A DNA stretch of 64,000 nucleotides from Dirofilaria immitis. Lineage: Eukaryota; Nematoda; Chromadorea; Rhabditida; Onchocercidae. Shown in pieces: positions 23,164 through 35,439 of this stretch. Numbering within the stretch: the stretch's first letter is position 1; each line of letters begins with the position of its first letter. A program made the translations under genes and the position numbers. The notes beneath the pieces are model-generated. The model saw only the letters and a list, made by a program, of their open reading frames with translations, was not told the DNA's origin and searched no databases. The stretch spans positions 2,226,501 to 2,290,500 of the forward strand of contig JAKNDB010000068.1 in assembly GCA_024305405.1 (NCBI GenBank), read 5' to 3'.

Positions 23164-24554
23164 TATATAATTCGTGCAACAAATTAAATCACCTATAAAT
23201 TAATGATAAAAATTTGATTCATGGCAAACAAACAGAGATATTTCAAGTAATAGATTTCTATTACTAATCTTTTCAAATTATGAATTCCAATTAAGTTTTA
23301 ATTCTTAACTTCATGAAATACTAATTCAGATGGAAATAGCATTCTAATTGTAATTGATTGTCTGCTCACTTTGCAACTGATAAAATATTTGATATTAATT
23401 ATTGACAGAATGAGAAAGATGAGAATATTAGCGATAATTCGAGAATAAATGAACTTCGAGATTGAAAATCAGCATAAGATAAGGACGCAAGAAGGTTCAT
23501 GCTCATGAAATAAGATAAGATAAGAGAAGGATTACATTTGTAAAATGCCTTATGAAATCATAAAAATGCACTTATTGATAATAAATATTTTTTCTTTTGG
23601 CTCTTTTTTCACCTTTTAAATTAAGCCATAAATAATTTCTTTACCAATTTTAATCAATTAAACAGAACCAAGATGACCTTTAACATCTTATCTTTTTTTT
23701 TTTTTTTTATCATGAATATGAAATGAATGGTAAAAAGGAGAAAAAAGAGGATGGAAAAAATGAGATATACGAGAGTTGTTACTAATTGAATCATTCTAAA
23801 TTTTACTTTAGCATATCAATATAATACCGTATCCTATCTTATTCGTTTTCTCATAATATGTTATCAATGTTATCAGTATATTATCAGTTATATATCATTA
23901 TCGAATTAATTATATGAAAGATAAGAAATACTTCCCGTATATTTCCACCGTTAAAATCATATCTTTTAAAAAAAAAAATTAATCGTTCTTATCTCGCTTT
24001 ATCGAAACATTTAAACGTAAAGAAACTTCTAGAATGTTCTCGCAAATGCTCATTGTTTGAATGATATGAACATCATCTCATTCTCTCATTCTCTACATAT
24101 ATTCCCAGTCTCTCCGTTCCTACACTGTCATTCTTCAGTAGTGCACATAGACTTATTGCTCTCTTTCAGTCATTCCTTGTTTTTACCATTCTCCGTCTAT
24201 AGGCCATACCATTCCGTTCCATCTTGTTCCTCTTATTTGTCCCCTTCCGGATTTTAACCTGATAGCACCTCCGTCTTCTTCCAACCGGATCCATCTATCT
24301 ATTTAATCATCTAATATTATATAGAAAGATGAAGGAAGGGAAAATGATATATGTTAGTAAATTTTCCGATATTTGGATATATTTGATTAGTTCCGTAAGA
24401 TCGCTGTCTGTTTTGCACGTTTCGGATTATCGATTTGACCCGCATGAACCGAACGATCTATTTATTGTCTTTTGCTTACAATCAATTGGCATGCATTTAT
24501 TATTTAAGCAAATGTAATGAGGTGGTAGGAGAAATTTTATAAATTCAAATTACT
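23164..24554. other. Intergenic, low complexity
   Basis: AT-rich DNA with a poly-T run near 23692-23709 and a CT-rich stretch around 24080-24260. No gene is supported; the open frames at 24057-24257 and 24329-24517 look like chance. Confidence 0.5.
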
Positions 24555-24830
24555 ATGTGAAAATATACGTTTTATAGAAGGGAATATCTATTTATATAAA
24601 ATTGAAACTTATCATCACAGATGAGAATTTATGTTTTATAGGAGAGTTTATATGAGATTGAAACTTATCATCATGCATGAGAATATATGTTTTATAGAAG
24701 GAAATATCTATTTTATGAGATTAAAACTTATCATCACGCATGAGAATTTATGTTTTATAGAAGGAAATATTTATATGAGATTGAAATCACGTAAGAATTT
24801 TTGTTTCATAGAACGAAATATTTTTTTGTA
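24555..24830 (+). repeat. Tandem repeat, about five diverged units of 50-64 bp
   Basis: Units share GAGATTGAAACTTATCATCA, GCATGAGAATTTATG and TTTTATAGAAGGAAATAT blocks. Recognisable copies centre near 24571, 24635, 24691, 24753 and 24804. The array ends just before the small heat-shock gene, in the likely promoter or 5' intron region. The open frame across it (24631-24831) is a by-product of the repeat. Confidence 0.8.
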
Positions 24831-24888
24831 AAGCTAAAATTCGCTATCATTACAGTACTATTTGTATGTATTGTAATTATGATTACAG

Positions 24889-25254
24889 ATGTCGAATGAA
24901 CAAGGAAGAAATCAATTTGAAGTGAAATTGAACGTATCCAATTTCCATGCTGATGATTTACAAGTAAATGTTCATGGACGAGATTTGATCGTTTCCGGTC
25001 ATCATAATGAACGTGAAGAAAGTGGTGGAATAGTTGAGCGCCGTTTTGTTCGTACCTATAAATTGCCGAAAAGTGCCCAAGAAAATAAGTTAGCATCAGA
25101 ATTAAGTGCCGATGGAATTCTGAAAATAACAGTTCCTGTTGACGAGACCGAATATCATAAAATTCCCATAAAAGTGGATCCGAATTGGAAAATGCAATCA
25201 AATCCTTGCCAAGAATTGGTACTTCGTGAACCGATACCACTTTGGTGGTGGTAA
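24889..25254 (+). CDS. Small heat-shock protein (HSP20/alpha-crystallin)
   Basis: A 121-residue uninterrupted frame that is almost entirely an alpha-crystallin domain. It shows the opening strand (FEVKLNVSNFHADDLQVNV), then GRDLIVSGHHNEREES, the FVRTYKLP motif, and the signature A-x-x-x-n-G-x-L-x-I-x-x-P (SADGILKITVPV). An IPI motif (YHKIPIKV) follows near the C-terminus. These ATP-independent chaperones hold unfolded proteins in oligomers. The N-terminal arm is only about eight residues, much shorter than the usual 30-60, and the ATG lies directly after an ATTACAG acceptor. Either the mRNA is trans-spliced at the ATG or an upstream exon supplies the missing arm. The C-terminus ends in an unusual PLWWW. 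A diverged tandem repeat lies immediately upstream. The minus-strand frame at 24806-25240 is its shadow. Confidence 0.9.
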   Translation: MSNEQGRNQFEVKLNVSNFHADDLQVNVHGRDLIVSGHHNEREESGGIVERRFVRTYKLPKSAQENKLASELSADGILKITVPVDETEYHKIPIKVDPNWKMQSNPCQELVLREPIPLWWW

Positions 25255-26644
25255 TTTGTCATACTCTTGATATTATTTGCTTCAGTGAAAAAATATAAAG
25301 CTATGAAACAAATTAATTTCAAAGTATTGCTAATATTATTTTCTGTTATGTTTACATTTGATTTCATTTTGTCTTAAAAATTTAACGCTTGGAAAGAAAT
25401 ATACGACTTGCCAAGAAATGGTCAAAAACTTTTTCAGATTTTAGATAATCTCTTTGATGCCTTTTTTTAAAAGAATCCGTAGACGTTAGCTTCTCGCTTG
25501 TTGATAAATACGGTAACAACCTTTTTAAACTAGAAAGGAAAAAAGAGAGGGATGATATATAGAAAAATTAGAAAATATATGGAAAATTTAATTTTCTGAA
25601 GCGTCATTTCTTGTTTTTGCTTACATTCTTATGAACGAAAGAAAAATGGCAAATTGCAAATTATTGGATGCATTTTTTCGTTTTATTTTAAATGTTAAGT
25701 TATCATATACGTTTCATTATTTTATTTTAAGCATCAAGTTATCATATATACTTTTTATTTTCCTCTGCTAATTTAAATTAGTTTAAAGTTCATTGTTTTG
25801 CGTCAACCCACTTTAGTGTAAAATAAAACTTTTATTCATTGTGGCTTAATCACATGCATTATATTTGCATAGTGAGTTGTGAACAATCAAAGCCTTAACC
25901 ACGAAACATAACCATGAAAACATGATAAGATTCTCGAGAATGATATGAACGACGATAATTCGAAGGTATTTAACATGATTAAATAGTATGTTCTAAAGTT
26001 TAATAACAAATACGCAATCCCTGCCCAAAACGAATATTTTTCATTACATCAATGAGACGATCCACTATTCCCACACATAAATTTTCGTGAAATTATATGA
26101 AGTCATCACGTCCAATTGATTGAAGATTTAGAGCGATGAAACATAATTTCAAGATTAGAATTCTACACGTAGAATTCAAATGGAAAAAAAAATTTTGTTT
26201 AGGAAAGCAACGAAAACCTGAAAACCTGAATATGCATTAAAAGTAATTGATAAATCTTTTAAATTCCGAAATTCAATAGCCAGTACAATATTCTTAAGCA
26301 AGTTTACCTGCCTTTATTTCTTTTTATTTTTCTATAAACAATAGAAAAGAAGAATGAGAATGAGACTGTAATCATCAGGAGAGCTATTGCCTGATAATCA
26401 ACTTCAAAAAGAAACAAAACTGTAGACATTCTAATGACAAAGAATTGATGAAAGAACATGTAGGAAAGAAAAAACATCTTGTCGGTAAGAATGATAATTC
26501 TTTGGATGTATCTTGATGCTACTAACGATTCATAAAGTGAAATCATGATAATGAGATTCTTTACAACAAGAAGAAAAGGCACTGAATTCCAGAATTTCAT
26601 GGGTCCGATTTCTTGCGAAAAGGTTAGAATGAAGAAAATGATGA
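25255..26644. other. Intergenic, between convergent genes
   Basis: Lies between the 3' ends of the heat-shock gene and the minus-strand Argonaute-like gene. AT-rich. The hydrophobic minus-strand frame at 26304-26651 has no start or splice context that I trust and is left unannotated. Confidence 0.5.
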
Positions 26645-28717
26645 TTAACAAGAGACATATTCATCGCATAGAAATGTCTTCACTTCTTTCATTACTTCCG
26701 GATGAATGGGTATTACTGACAATGAATGTTTTGAATCGATCCATTTTTGATCATATTCAACAGCAGCTTGAGCTGCATGAATTTCATTCATGAATTCCAC
26801 CGTTGCACCGTTAATTAAACTCTTCGTTACTTTGATCACTCGAAAACTGTTGAAAATATTGGCGATTTCGAATTCATTGAAATTTGATGGATAACCAGAA
26901 ACTTCGACCATTGCTTTTACTAAACTACGCATCAAGTAAAACAGAAAAATTCACGCAAGAAGTTTTCTAGTATTAATTTCGAAAACAAAATTTAGTTCAG
27001 CAGATAATTTCTTTCTCTAAAATTTATGGAACGGACATTCTTAACAAAATTCAGAGCACTTCACTTTTTAATTTCGATATATAGCAATAAAATGCTCAAA
27101 GAATCAAAACGAATGTTTATCATTTTTCTGCCCCTCATTTTAATTTATCATGCCGCAAAGTAACAGGTGCCTGAAATTAACTGTAGGAAAATGAAATAAA
27201 TACCATTGACATTTTGAGGTACTTCATTTTTATCATGGAGGACCCTTAATACAGCAGCAGTAACATTATTCATTGAAAAAGATACAATGTTTGTTGAATG
27301 CTCTCCTTTTTCGCCAATTTGTAGGCTGAATTTTGTGGAAGCCCTGTAATAATATCAAGATTGATCAGGATTATTTTTTCGTCTTTTCCAAAATTTTTGA
27401 ATTCTTCCTAGACAAACACTCCACTAAAATATGACATTAGTTCTGGTCTATGAGAAACCTCATAAATTTAATCAAATAAAAATGAGAAAAGTTACTTTTT
27501 TCCAAAGCGACAAATCGTGAAGTACAACGACTAAACCACTGAAGAATATTACCAAGTACTTCTTCGATATTACATGCTTCAAAATAACTAATCGCTTTCT
27601 CCAATAATACTCCCTGTCGTATCAGATCATATTTATCAGACAATTCCTTCATTAATTTATACTCAGTCGAATTTGGTGCAGGTAATATATGAAAGACAAT
27701 TATGACTTCAGGATGATCTAAAATGAATGATAAACTCATTTCAAAAGTAATGGATGAAACAAATAATAAAACTGCATGAATCATTTGAATTTCTTCCGTC
27801 AATTTTAAGTTTATGAAAGATTTTTGATTGAGATATATAAATTTATAAATCAATAATGAATCTGAGAAAGAAGAACAAGAAAAGAACCGAATTATTCAAC
27901 TTCATCGTTAGAAAAGATGAGATTAAAATGTGCTAAATGTGCTACAATAACCGTACTACGATTAAAATGTGCTAAATGTGCTACAATAACCGTACTACTT
28001 CTCTATAATAGTTATTACGAAAAAGCTATTTTTAGTGACAAAGTAAACATGACTAATAGCAATTACTTCGATATCTGATACTAATTTCTTCATCATTTGT
28101 GATATTAGCTATAATATGATAATCGAAATAATACCTTCTTGAAATATTTTGTTATAAACTGATTATGAATTAAGAACATACCTCTATGAATAGTATTATA
28201 TGCTTTTCTTATTTTCGCCTCATTACCAGGAATTATATGGAACACAATTTTCGGTTCTTTATCGAAACGATGTCTACAACCATATTGAACTGCTTTGTCT
28301 TGCAATGAGCTTGTGAGCCATAAAGTAAATTCCCTTTAATGATTATACTTAGCATGATTATACTTAAGAATGATTATACTTAGCAAAAGACATATTGAAA
28401 AATCACAGATTAAAGCATACTATATTACTGAATATGTTGATTCAGCAAAGATTTGTCAAACTACCACTAATTAAGTAAATTAAAATATAGAAAACTGAAG
28501 CAAAAATGATGTAAATTAATATTAATGAATAAATTATTTGCCTCTCTTCCAATTTTCCTTCATAAAAATTTAAATTATGCTACATTCACATATACAAGAA
28601 AAAATTAAACTATGATAAACTTACAGCAATTGAGGAATAGAATTCTTATCAGATACGGAACATATCAATGCCCATGGAAAAGCGAGAGAATCATTCATTA
28701 TAATACCCATAATATAC
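26645..28717 (-). CDS. Argonaute MID-like/RRM-like protein, 5' end unresolved
   Basis: Five minus-strand exons splice in phase: 28717-28625, 28333-28182, 27717-27459, 27343-27204 and 26919-26645 (stop). The first three give a stretch resembling an Argonaute MID domain: WLTSSLQDKAVQYGCRHRF, KAYNTIHRDHPEVIIVFHIL, STEYKLMKELSDKYDLIRQG. This matches the family's 'G...P......KAL...l....IVILP...Y..lK...e...G...Q' order. Instead of a PIWI catalytic core, the fourth exon gives an unfamiliar segment (TKFSLQIGEKGEHSTNIV) and the last gives an RRM-like fold (VEVSGYPSNFNEFEIANIF, GATVEFMNEIHAAQAA, HSLSVIPI). No PIWI catalytic Asp motif is visible. Exon 3 can alternatively end at 27543 at a better GTAAT donor, so the link to exon 4 is the weakest point. 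N-terminal exons (PAZ) were not found. It could be a diverged worm Argonaute relative or a partly decayed one, though the in-phase joins argue for function. Confidence 0.5.
27921..27998. repeat. Perfect 39-bp tandem duplication
   Basis: Two identical copies of a 39-bp unit beginning GATTAAAATGTGCTAAATG, back to back inside an intron of the minus-strand gene. Identity of the copies indicates a recent event or an assembly artefact. Confidence 0.85.
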
Positions 28718-29830
28718 CTAAAAACCAACATATATTTTATATGATTTGATTAATCGAAAAAATAAATAAGGAAATAGTTCAAGTATATAGGTAATTTCTT
28801 AAATCTCACATTCAATATGCCAATATCAAATATTAAACCTTAGATCAAAGTTATCAAATTAATAATTCGAGAAATCATTTCGATGCTTCTATCTGTTACT
28901 ACTATGGAAATAATATCAAACATTATGGAAAATCTCGAAAGAACTGCAAAATACACCTCAACAATTACGCGCGAAGAGATGTTAAATGCGGTCATAATAT
29001 TATACTACCAATTAGTAATTGAATATGATAATGAACGAAGCGAGTAAACGATGACTCGGCCGGTCAGAATTATATTAAAATGGCGCTTGATCTTCGTACT
29101 TGCCGCCAATTGTCCAGTTTACCATAAAGTGTCAGGGATAATTGTGTGCATATTATAAGAGCTTGAGATGGAGGAGGGAACGTAATTGATGGCGTATTCT
29201 GGATTCGGAATATCCGGAAAATGGATTTTATTTTGAAATGAATAAATAGTCTTATAAAAAGCTCTCTATTTTTAGCAGTCAAAAAAATCGGAAGAGTTCA
29301 GGCTATTTATGCATTCGAAAGGATAAAACAAATATTAAATTTTATTCTTTTACAGTTTGTCTGGTCATATTTTCAAATATAGCAAAATTAAAATATTATA
29401 TTCAACTTTTCTAAGAGCTACGATTTTTGAGTGCTTGATTTCTCATTAACATGACTATTTCATTATAGTATAATTATTTGGCGTTATTTTTTGATTATTT
29501 GATTATAATCTGATAAGTCTTCATAAATCTCTTTCCTCTTCTACAGTGTTATATTCTAAGAAATTTTTGTGTAATTAATTTTGTTGACATATTATATATT
29601 TAAACAATATCTTTAGTAAATATTGTAAGAAATTGCATTGTCCGTAAATTTGTTATTATACTTTGCAGAAAAGATAATACGTACAACAATTAATAGTGAT
29701 AGAAGATAATGATATCATATAACAATTGATAAATGAAATGTTAACATTTAAAAATTCTCATAGATAAAAAGTAGATGAAATTGCAGTTTCAGAAAATATC
29801 AGTATTTTCTTTGTCTTCGTCTCATCATAA
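28718..29830. other. Divergent intergenic region
   Basis: Separates the minus-strand Argonaute-like gene from SAM50 and should hold both promoters. A 56-codon + strand frame (28882-29049) reads like protein in part (TITREEMLNAVIILYYQLVI) but has no domain. Upstream exons of the minus-strand gene probably also lie here. Confidence 0.4.
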
Positions 29831-32456
29831 ATGTCGACAGTAAAAACTAAAACTTATCATCCAGCTGCTGTACTCTACGGTAAATGCAATAATCAGCCAG
29901 TTATTGTTGAAGCTGTACAATTTCATGGAATCAAGAATACAAAAAGTGATGCACTTATGAAAGAAATTGGACATCTTTATACAGTTTCAACATTTCCAGA
30001 ATTGATACGATGTTGCGATTTAGCTGCGAAACATCTTATAGTAAACTTTTAAAGATTTTCATGAGTAATGTTGACTACTATTTGTGTAGATTGATATCGG
30101 TTAAAATGATGTTACGCTTATTTTTTGCAGGAAGTTGGCCTTTTGGCGAGTGTCATTCCAGTGATTGATTCAGCAGATGGAAAGCGGGAAAATATGTAGT
30201 TGGTTTTATTGTGACAGAGCCCAAATCATTCACTTTAGGCGTTAAAGTTAGTCTAGCTTACATGAATCTATCTTATATTATGTTGCTATTGTGGTTTAGA
30301 GAGATCTAACGGATGACTTCACAAATCAGTTTAATTGTTTAGGCCGGCGTGACTAGTCGAGGTGAAACTGATTATTCATTGAATGCAGGCAAAGAAAATT
30401 TTGGAGGACGTGGTGAATCGGTGAATGCATGTTACTCCTGTACTTTCGAGGTTATGATTTCATTTTAATCTCATAAGAAATTAAAAACTTAGGCTTTTAT
30501 TTATTTCCCTATAAACTGGTAGTGCTATTTGCTAAATTTTTCAATTAAAATCAGCCTTTCAATCTTGTAGTGATTGATCGCGTAAAGTATTGGGAGCTTG
30601 AAAGGAAATTCATTTATAAGACAGCATTACCTTTTCAGTTCTATACCACCAGTAATTTGACGTTAGTATTTTAATATAAATTGCAGGGTAATAAAACTTT
30701 CAATGTCTCAGTGACAAAGCCTTTTTGGGCTGGCAGAAATATGCCAATGTAGGATTCTCTTTATATCGAAGTTTGGGGAATTTACCATGGAATCTTAGTG
30801 ACATGCAAGAAGTTGGACTAGTACTGCAATACAATGGTCAGCTATGGAACAGACGACTTCACCATAATATGAAACTGAATACGGTATGTTGTGTATAATT
30901 ATTGTGGAATTCTTATATCTTTATATAAAGCTTTGTAGTATTATATTTTCTAAACCATTTAAAAGTTTCTTAAGCATATAGCGATGAATAAGAGCTTTCG
31001 GGTTTTCATGGTTATAGCCAATAGAGGCATTTTATTCAAGTAGTATTTAAGATATGGCGAAAATTTTGTCCAACAGAAAAGGCAGCATTTTCTGTCCGAG
31101 AACACGCAGGCCATACAATGAAATGTTCACTGCGGAATTCGTTGGCTTATGATACGCGAGATAGACCTCTTCTTGCTACAAAAGGTGTTTTGCTGAAATT
31201 TGCTCAAGAATATGCAGGCCTTCTTGGTGATGCTGCATTTATCAAGCACCAAGTTGATATTCAAGTCAGTTGTATCATTCTTTTTCTCCATTTACTATGA
31301 TTCTATTTCATCTTCAAATTTTAAATATATCCATACCATAGATTTTAACTGTTCGATGTATGTTATTATGTCATAATATCATTCTAGCCATAATCTCTTC
31401 CGATGTTTATCATGTGGTTGATGATAAGTCTGCAGTATGGCTTTATTTTGATTTAATTGTTTTCATCTTTGTAGCATTTGATACAAATAGTTTGTACATA
31501 ATCTTTCACCCATTTATTCATTATTTCATTACGGCTAAGGTAATTTTAAGGCAGCAACACCGTTATTCATGGGTACTTTCCTAAGTGCTTCATATCAGTT
31601 TGCGATTATCAATACATTAGCAGTTCATCGCTCATTACACTTACTGGATCGTTTATATATTGGTGGGCCTCATGATGTTCGTGGATTTAATTGGAATACA
31701 ATCGGTGGACGAGCCGATAGTTCGTCGTGCGTTGGAGGAGCTACGTCTGCAGTCGGAGTATTGCATATCTATAGGTATGTAGTCATTGTTCACTATTCAC
31801 ACATTGCAATAATGGAAAAATTTCACATAAATACATTTAATAATAGCTGTTGCCAAAAAGCGATTTTATTATGATATTGTTTTTTTTTACATATTCATAG
31901 CACTGTTATATGTATATTTTAGCTCTCATTGAGCGATGTATTACGTTGCACTGTAATTATTTGAGAATGAACTTGAGAAGGACTTTATTGGAGCTAAATA
32001 AGTATGATGTAATAGACTTAGCTTACGAGGTATTTTGGATTTTCAGCCCAAAAATGAAGTTCAGAAAACAAAGGGAAAGAAAACAATAGACAGGAAAATT
32101 GTTATGCTTATTAATCTATAGTGTATGTGGGGCTTTTTTAATTGAAATAGATACAAAGGAAGTAGGATATTTCTACTATCTTTTTTGAATGAACTTTCTT
32201 TTTCAGGCCACTTTTCCCACCAGAAATGCTGTTTGCCCATGCATTCGTTGCTGGAGGAGCTGTAGCATCGGCCGATTCTCGACATCGACTTCGCGATATG
32301 TCAGATGTTCTGCGTGTTAGTGCTGGATTGGGATTAACATTTTTAATAAAAAATTTTGTACGGATCGAATTGAATTATGTTATCCCGTTGAGGTATTTGC
32401 CAGGTGATCACTGTGCAGCATCTTTCCAGATGGGTGCTGGTCTTAATTTTTTGTAA
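29831..32456 (+). CDS. gop-3: SAM50/Tob55 mitochondrial outer-membrane assembly factor
   Basis: Exons about 29831-30040, 30131-30246, 30343-30450, 30687-30883, 31077-31264, 31551-31774 and 32207-32456, about 430 residues. The N-terminal half is a POTRA-like segment ([17 protein letters not shown]). The rest is an Omp85 barrel with typical beta strands ([33 protein letters not shown]) and the diagnostic [13 protein letters not shown] motif that folds into the barrel. The last strands end [13 protein letters not shown]50 inserts beta-barrel proteins such as TOM40 and VDAC into the mitochondrial outer membrane. gop-3 is the C. elegans name for this family member. Exons 2, 4 and 5 each lack one base in an A or T run (near 30190, 30725 and 31077). 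Restoring them gives the conserved frame and correct phases. An acceptor (TTTCAG) lies about 40 bp before the ATG. Confidence 0.9.
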
Positions 32457-33065
32457 TGTTAGTATCCTTGCCATCATTTTTCACTGTAGTATTATTCAGA
32501 TACTGTCGTATTCGTACTACTTTTCTGATTATGATGTAGTGAAATATTGTGACATACTTAGGAAATGAATGCTTAGGGAACAATCTCCTAACATTGATTT
32601 AAGATTTGTATATAATGTCTTATGTAATAGAATACTTTAGCCTGAAATAGGGATTTTCTCTCAGGCTGTGAAACTTTCATCATTCGCTCTGATCAAATTG
32701 AGAATTGATTAAATATTAGGATAGTTTCTTTTCCCAATGTGATACAAGTATATGATTTGTCTAGTAATTTTGTTATTTTCTCGGTGACGTTTTAGCATGT
32801 TTTATGTTTTTATTGTTATTAATTCTTTATGAAATTGCAATTATTGATTAATTTATAATAAAACTGCCTTTATAAATGCTGGAGAATTATCTTTTTGTGG
32901 CTGAGTATTTCACCCGTAATTTCTCATCATTGTTTTCTTCGTTTATTAAAGAGAAATATCGTCTATAAAAAGTGCTGATATGAGTTTACGTTCTAGTTGG
33001 ATTTATGCGAAAGTATTTTTACAGCGCAGATTTTACTAATCATAGTTATTTGAATGTTTAGGCTT
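32457..33065. other. SAM50-ITPase spacer
   Basis: About 600 bp. An AATAAA at about 32859 may be a polyadenylation signal for SAM50. The next gene starts four bases after a TTTAG acceptor. The spacing is longer than in a tight nematode operon but does not rule one out. Confidence 0.4.
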
Positions 33066-35439
33066 ATGCAAACATTGTTATTTGTTACTGGGAACGTGAA
33101 TAAAATAAAAGAAGTACGCGCGATCCTTGGAAATCGATTTACGGTAATGGTTGCATTATATAATTGGTTTTGTTTTTATTATTTGCAAATGACAAACTCA
33201 TAAGGAAGTGTTACAGGTAGGTTTCAGGGAAACTGGAAGGAATCATGTCAGAATGGGATTTCAATGGGATGGGAAGTAGCTCATCAGCTGAAAATATTGA
33301 AAAATTGTTCGAAAAGTCCGATTATTTGAATGATACATCAAGAAATTCTGGTTTTTGGTTACCGTCCCTGAATTAATTCGTGACATAGCGCCAGTGCGTT
33401 ATGGTTTGCTTGCTGAAAATTTTTACAAAAGTGTTACCAATATAGAAACTCTACAGAATATAAGAAATGAACAAACTGTTCCGTCTTCATCACTATCAAA
33501 ACTATTCAGTGATGATGATGATGACGAAATAGAACATATGGACCATCAACGCGAATCATTTTATATGAATGACAAATCTTTTATGCCGCAGGATTTTTCA
33601 AAATCTGGTCGGGATGGAAGTTCACATTCATTGCATTCGAAATTATTTGACGGAGAAGGAAACGTTTTTGGATGTTGTTCAGAAATGATTGAGAATGAAA
33701 AAGTTCCTATCTGGGAACCGACTCTGAATTTATTTTGTGACATGGAAAAGGAATGTTCAAAAATGATCCAGTCTTTTCTGGGAGGAATACACATCGAATT
33801 TTTTTCTCCCGTTCTGGAAAAAGATCCGTATTTCAATCGCAAAATTATATCTCAACAGTTTCCTCAGCTTCTCGTCGCATCGTGAAAGCATCCACATTTT
33901 TCAATCGATTCCGCTATCAGCGAATTCCGCGTGCGACTGTTCGTAGATATCTGTTAGATAGAGATCCTAAGTATAAAGCAAAATATGGTTGAAGTTAAAG
34001 TTTTGCCCTATGTCAAAGCATGCTTTCTCTTTTATTTTGTTGTCTTTGTGAAGTTGTGGATATTTTTCTTGTTTTTATTATGAATTGATGACTTTATATA
34101 TTTAATTGCATGATGAGATTAGTGTTTAGTTTAATAGATTTAAATGATTTAATGCCGAAAAATGCAACTTGTAATGGGAAAGCAAAAATTGGCATTTTTC
34201 AAAGCATTAAATTTACTGCTGACTGATATATGTATATATTATGTATTATTTGTTTTTATCTGGAAAATGTCATGTAAATATTTCTTCTTTCATTCATTAA
34301 TTTTGTTATTAAATGGAGAGCCAATATTGTTTTAAAATAAATTATTTTCCTTTATAGAAAGTGTTGGAAAATTTATTGAAATCTCAAATTTGTATAGAAA
34401 TATCATTCATGTTTTGCCAAGATGATCGGATCATACAGTACAGCATTTCGTAAAATACACGGTCTTGAATTAAGAAAAATATTATTTTAATTAAATGTTT
34501 CAGATCGAGAATAAAGACATCGATTTGCCAGAATACCAAGGAGAACCTTCTGAAATAGCCAGACTTAAATGTTTAGCAGCCTCCCAACAATTGCAACGGC
34601 CCGTAATAGTTGAAGATACTTCTATGCTTTAATGCTCTTGGAGGCCTGCCTGGGCCATATATTAAGTGGTATTTTTTTCACTTTGTAGTAAAATTATCTC
34701 TTTGAGATGTAATGCATTTTCTTTCTCATTTGTAATTTTTACCAATAGAAGAGATTAAATACAATTCTTTTTATAGGTTTCTTAAGAATTTGAAAACTGA
34801 TGGTCTTTACAAATTATTGGCTGGTTTTGAAGATAAGACTGCATATGCACAATGTATATTTGCATATTGCGAAGATCCCTCCAAACCTATTCTTCTTTTC
34901 GAAGGTAAAGTTTCATGAAATTTCGGTATTTATCTAGATTTGATTTTGTTCATTTCTTCCGTAATAGTTGAATTGTCCTTTTTAATCGAATTTTTCCAAG
35001 TGTTCGACTTCTGTTATTTTATTTCAAACTTGAGGTATGTTTATCTGAATGCAGTACAAACACTAGATTGACTCTCAGCAATCCATGATTTTGTTGACGT
35101 AAACGTTATCAATAATGATATAGCTCGAGTTTGTTTTTATATTTCAATTCATTATGGTGTAAGACAATGAGGTTTCATTTTAATGAAATTATTCAAGCTA
35201 TAAGTCACCGTAGCCACTAAAGGAAATGACCATAATATCAAAGAACCATTTTTCATTCAGGAAGAACGAATGGAAGAATAGTTGAACCGAGAGGAGAAGC
35301 GAATTTTGGTTGGGATCCATGTTTTGAACCGGAAGGTTTCTCGCAAACATATGCAGAAATGGGATCTATGGTGAAAAACACAATCAGTCATAGGAGTAAG
35401 GCCCTGGCACAGCTGAGTAATTATTTTGAGAATATGTAA
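33066..35439 (+). CDS. itpa: Inosine triphosphate pyrophosphatase (Ham1/ITPase)
   Basis: Exons 33066-33143, 34504-34668, 34777-34904 and 35261-35439 give about 184 residues, close to the usual 190-200 of the family. Conserved motifs in order: [15 protein letters not shown] at the N-terminus (nucleotide binding), [70 protein letters not shown], and SQTYAEM...SHRSKAL. The enzyme hydrolyses ITP, dITP and XTP to monophosphates and keeps deaminated purines out of DNA and RNA, acting in the cytoplasm. Exon 2 lacks two bases near 34620 in an alternating C/T stretch, which removes the expected Ser-Leu between EDT and CFNA and would otherwise stop translation. Intron 1 is long (about 1.36 kb) and contains another open gene on the same strand. 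Confidence 0.93.
33245..33992 (+). CDS. Unrecognised intronless gene nested in ITPase intron 1
   Basis: An almost continuous coding stretch of about 248 residues, starting [10 protein letters not shown] 14 bases after a GTTTCAG acceptor. It ends [15 protein letters not shown] before a TGA at 33990-33992. The middle is acidic and Ser-rich ([18 protein letters not shown]). The C-terminal 45 residues are strongly basic ([20 protein letters not shown]). Two frame breaks interrupt it: a T-run near 33352 and a one-base change near 33850. Both resemble the indels seen in neighbouring conserved genes. I see no domain, signal peptide or membrane span. The acceptor before the ATG suggests the mRNA is released from the host transcript by trans-splicing or has its own promoter. 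Lack of introns also allows a retrogene origin. Confidence 0.65.

Noticed and set aside
24806..25240. 144-codon minus-strand frame
   Set aside because: Antisense of the small heat-shock protein, whose frame has clear family motifs.
26304..26651. 115-codon hydrophobic minus-strand frame resembling a membrane protein
   Set aside because: It overlaps the end of the RRM-like exon in another frame and has no homology signal; AT-rich antisense frames are often Leu/Ile/Phe-rich.
33561..33842. 93-codon minus-strand frame
   Set aside because: Antisense of the nested gene in ITPase intron 1.
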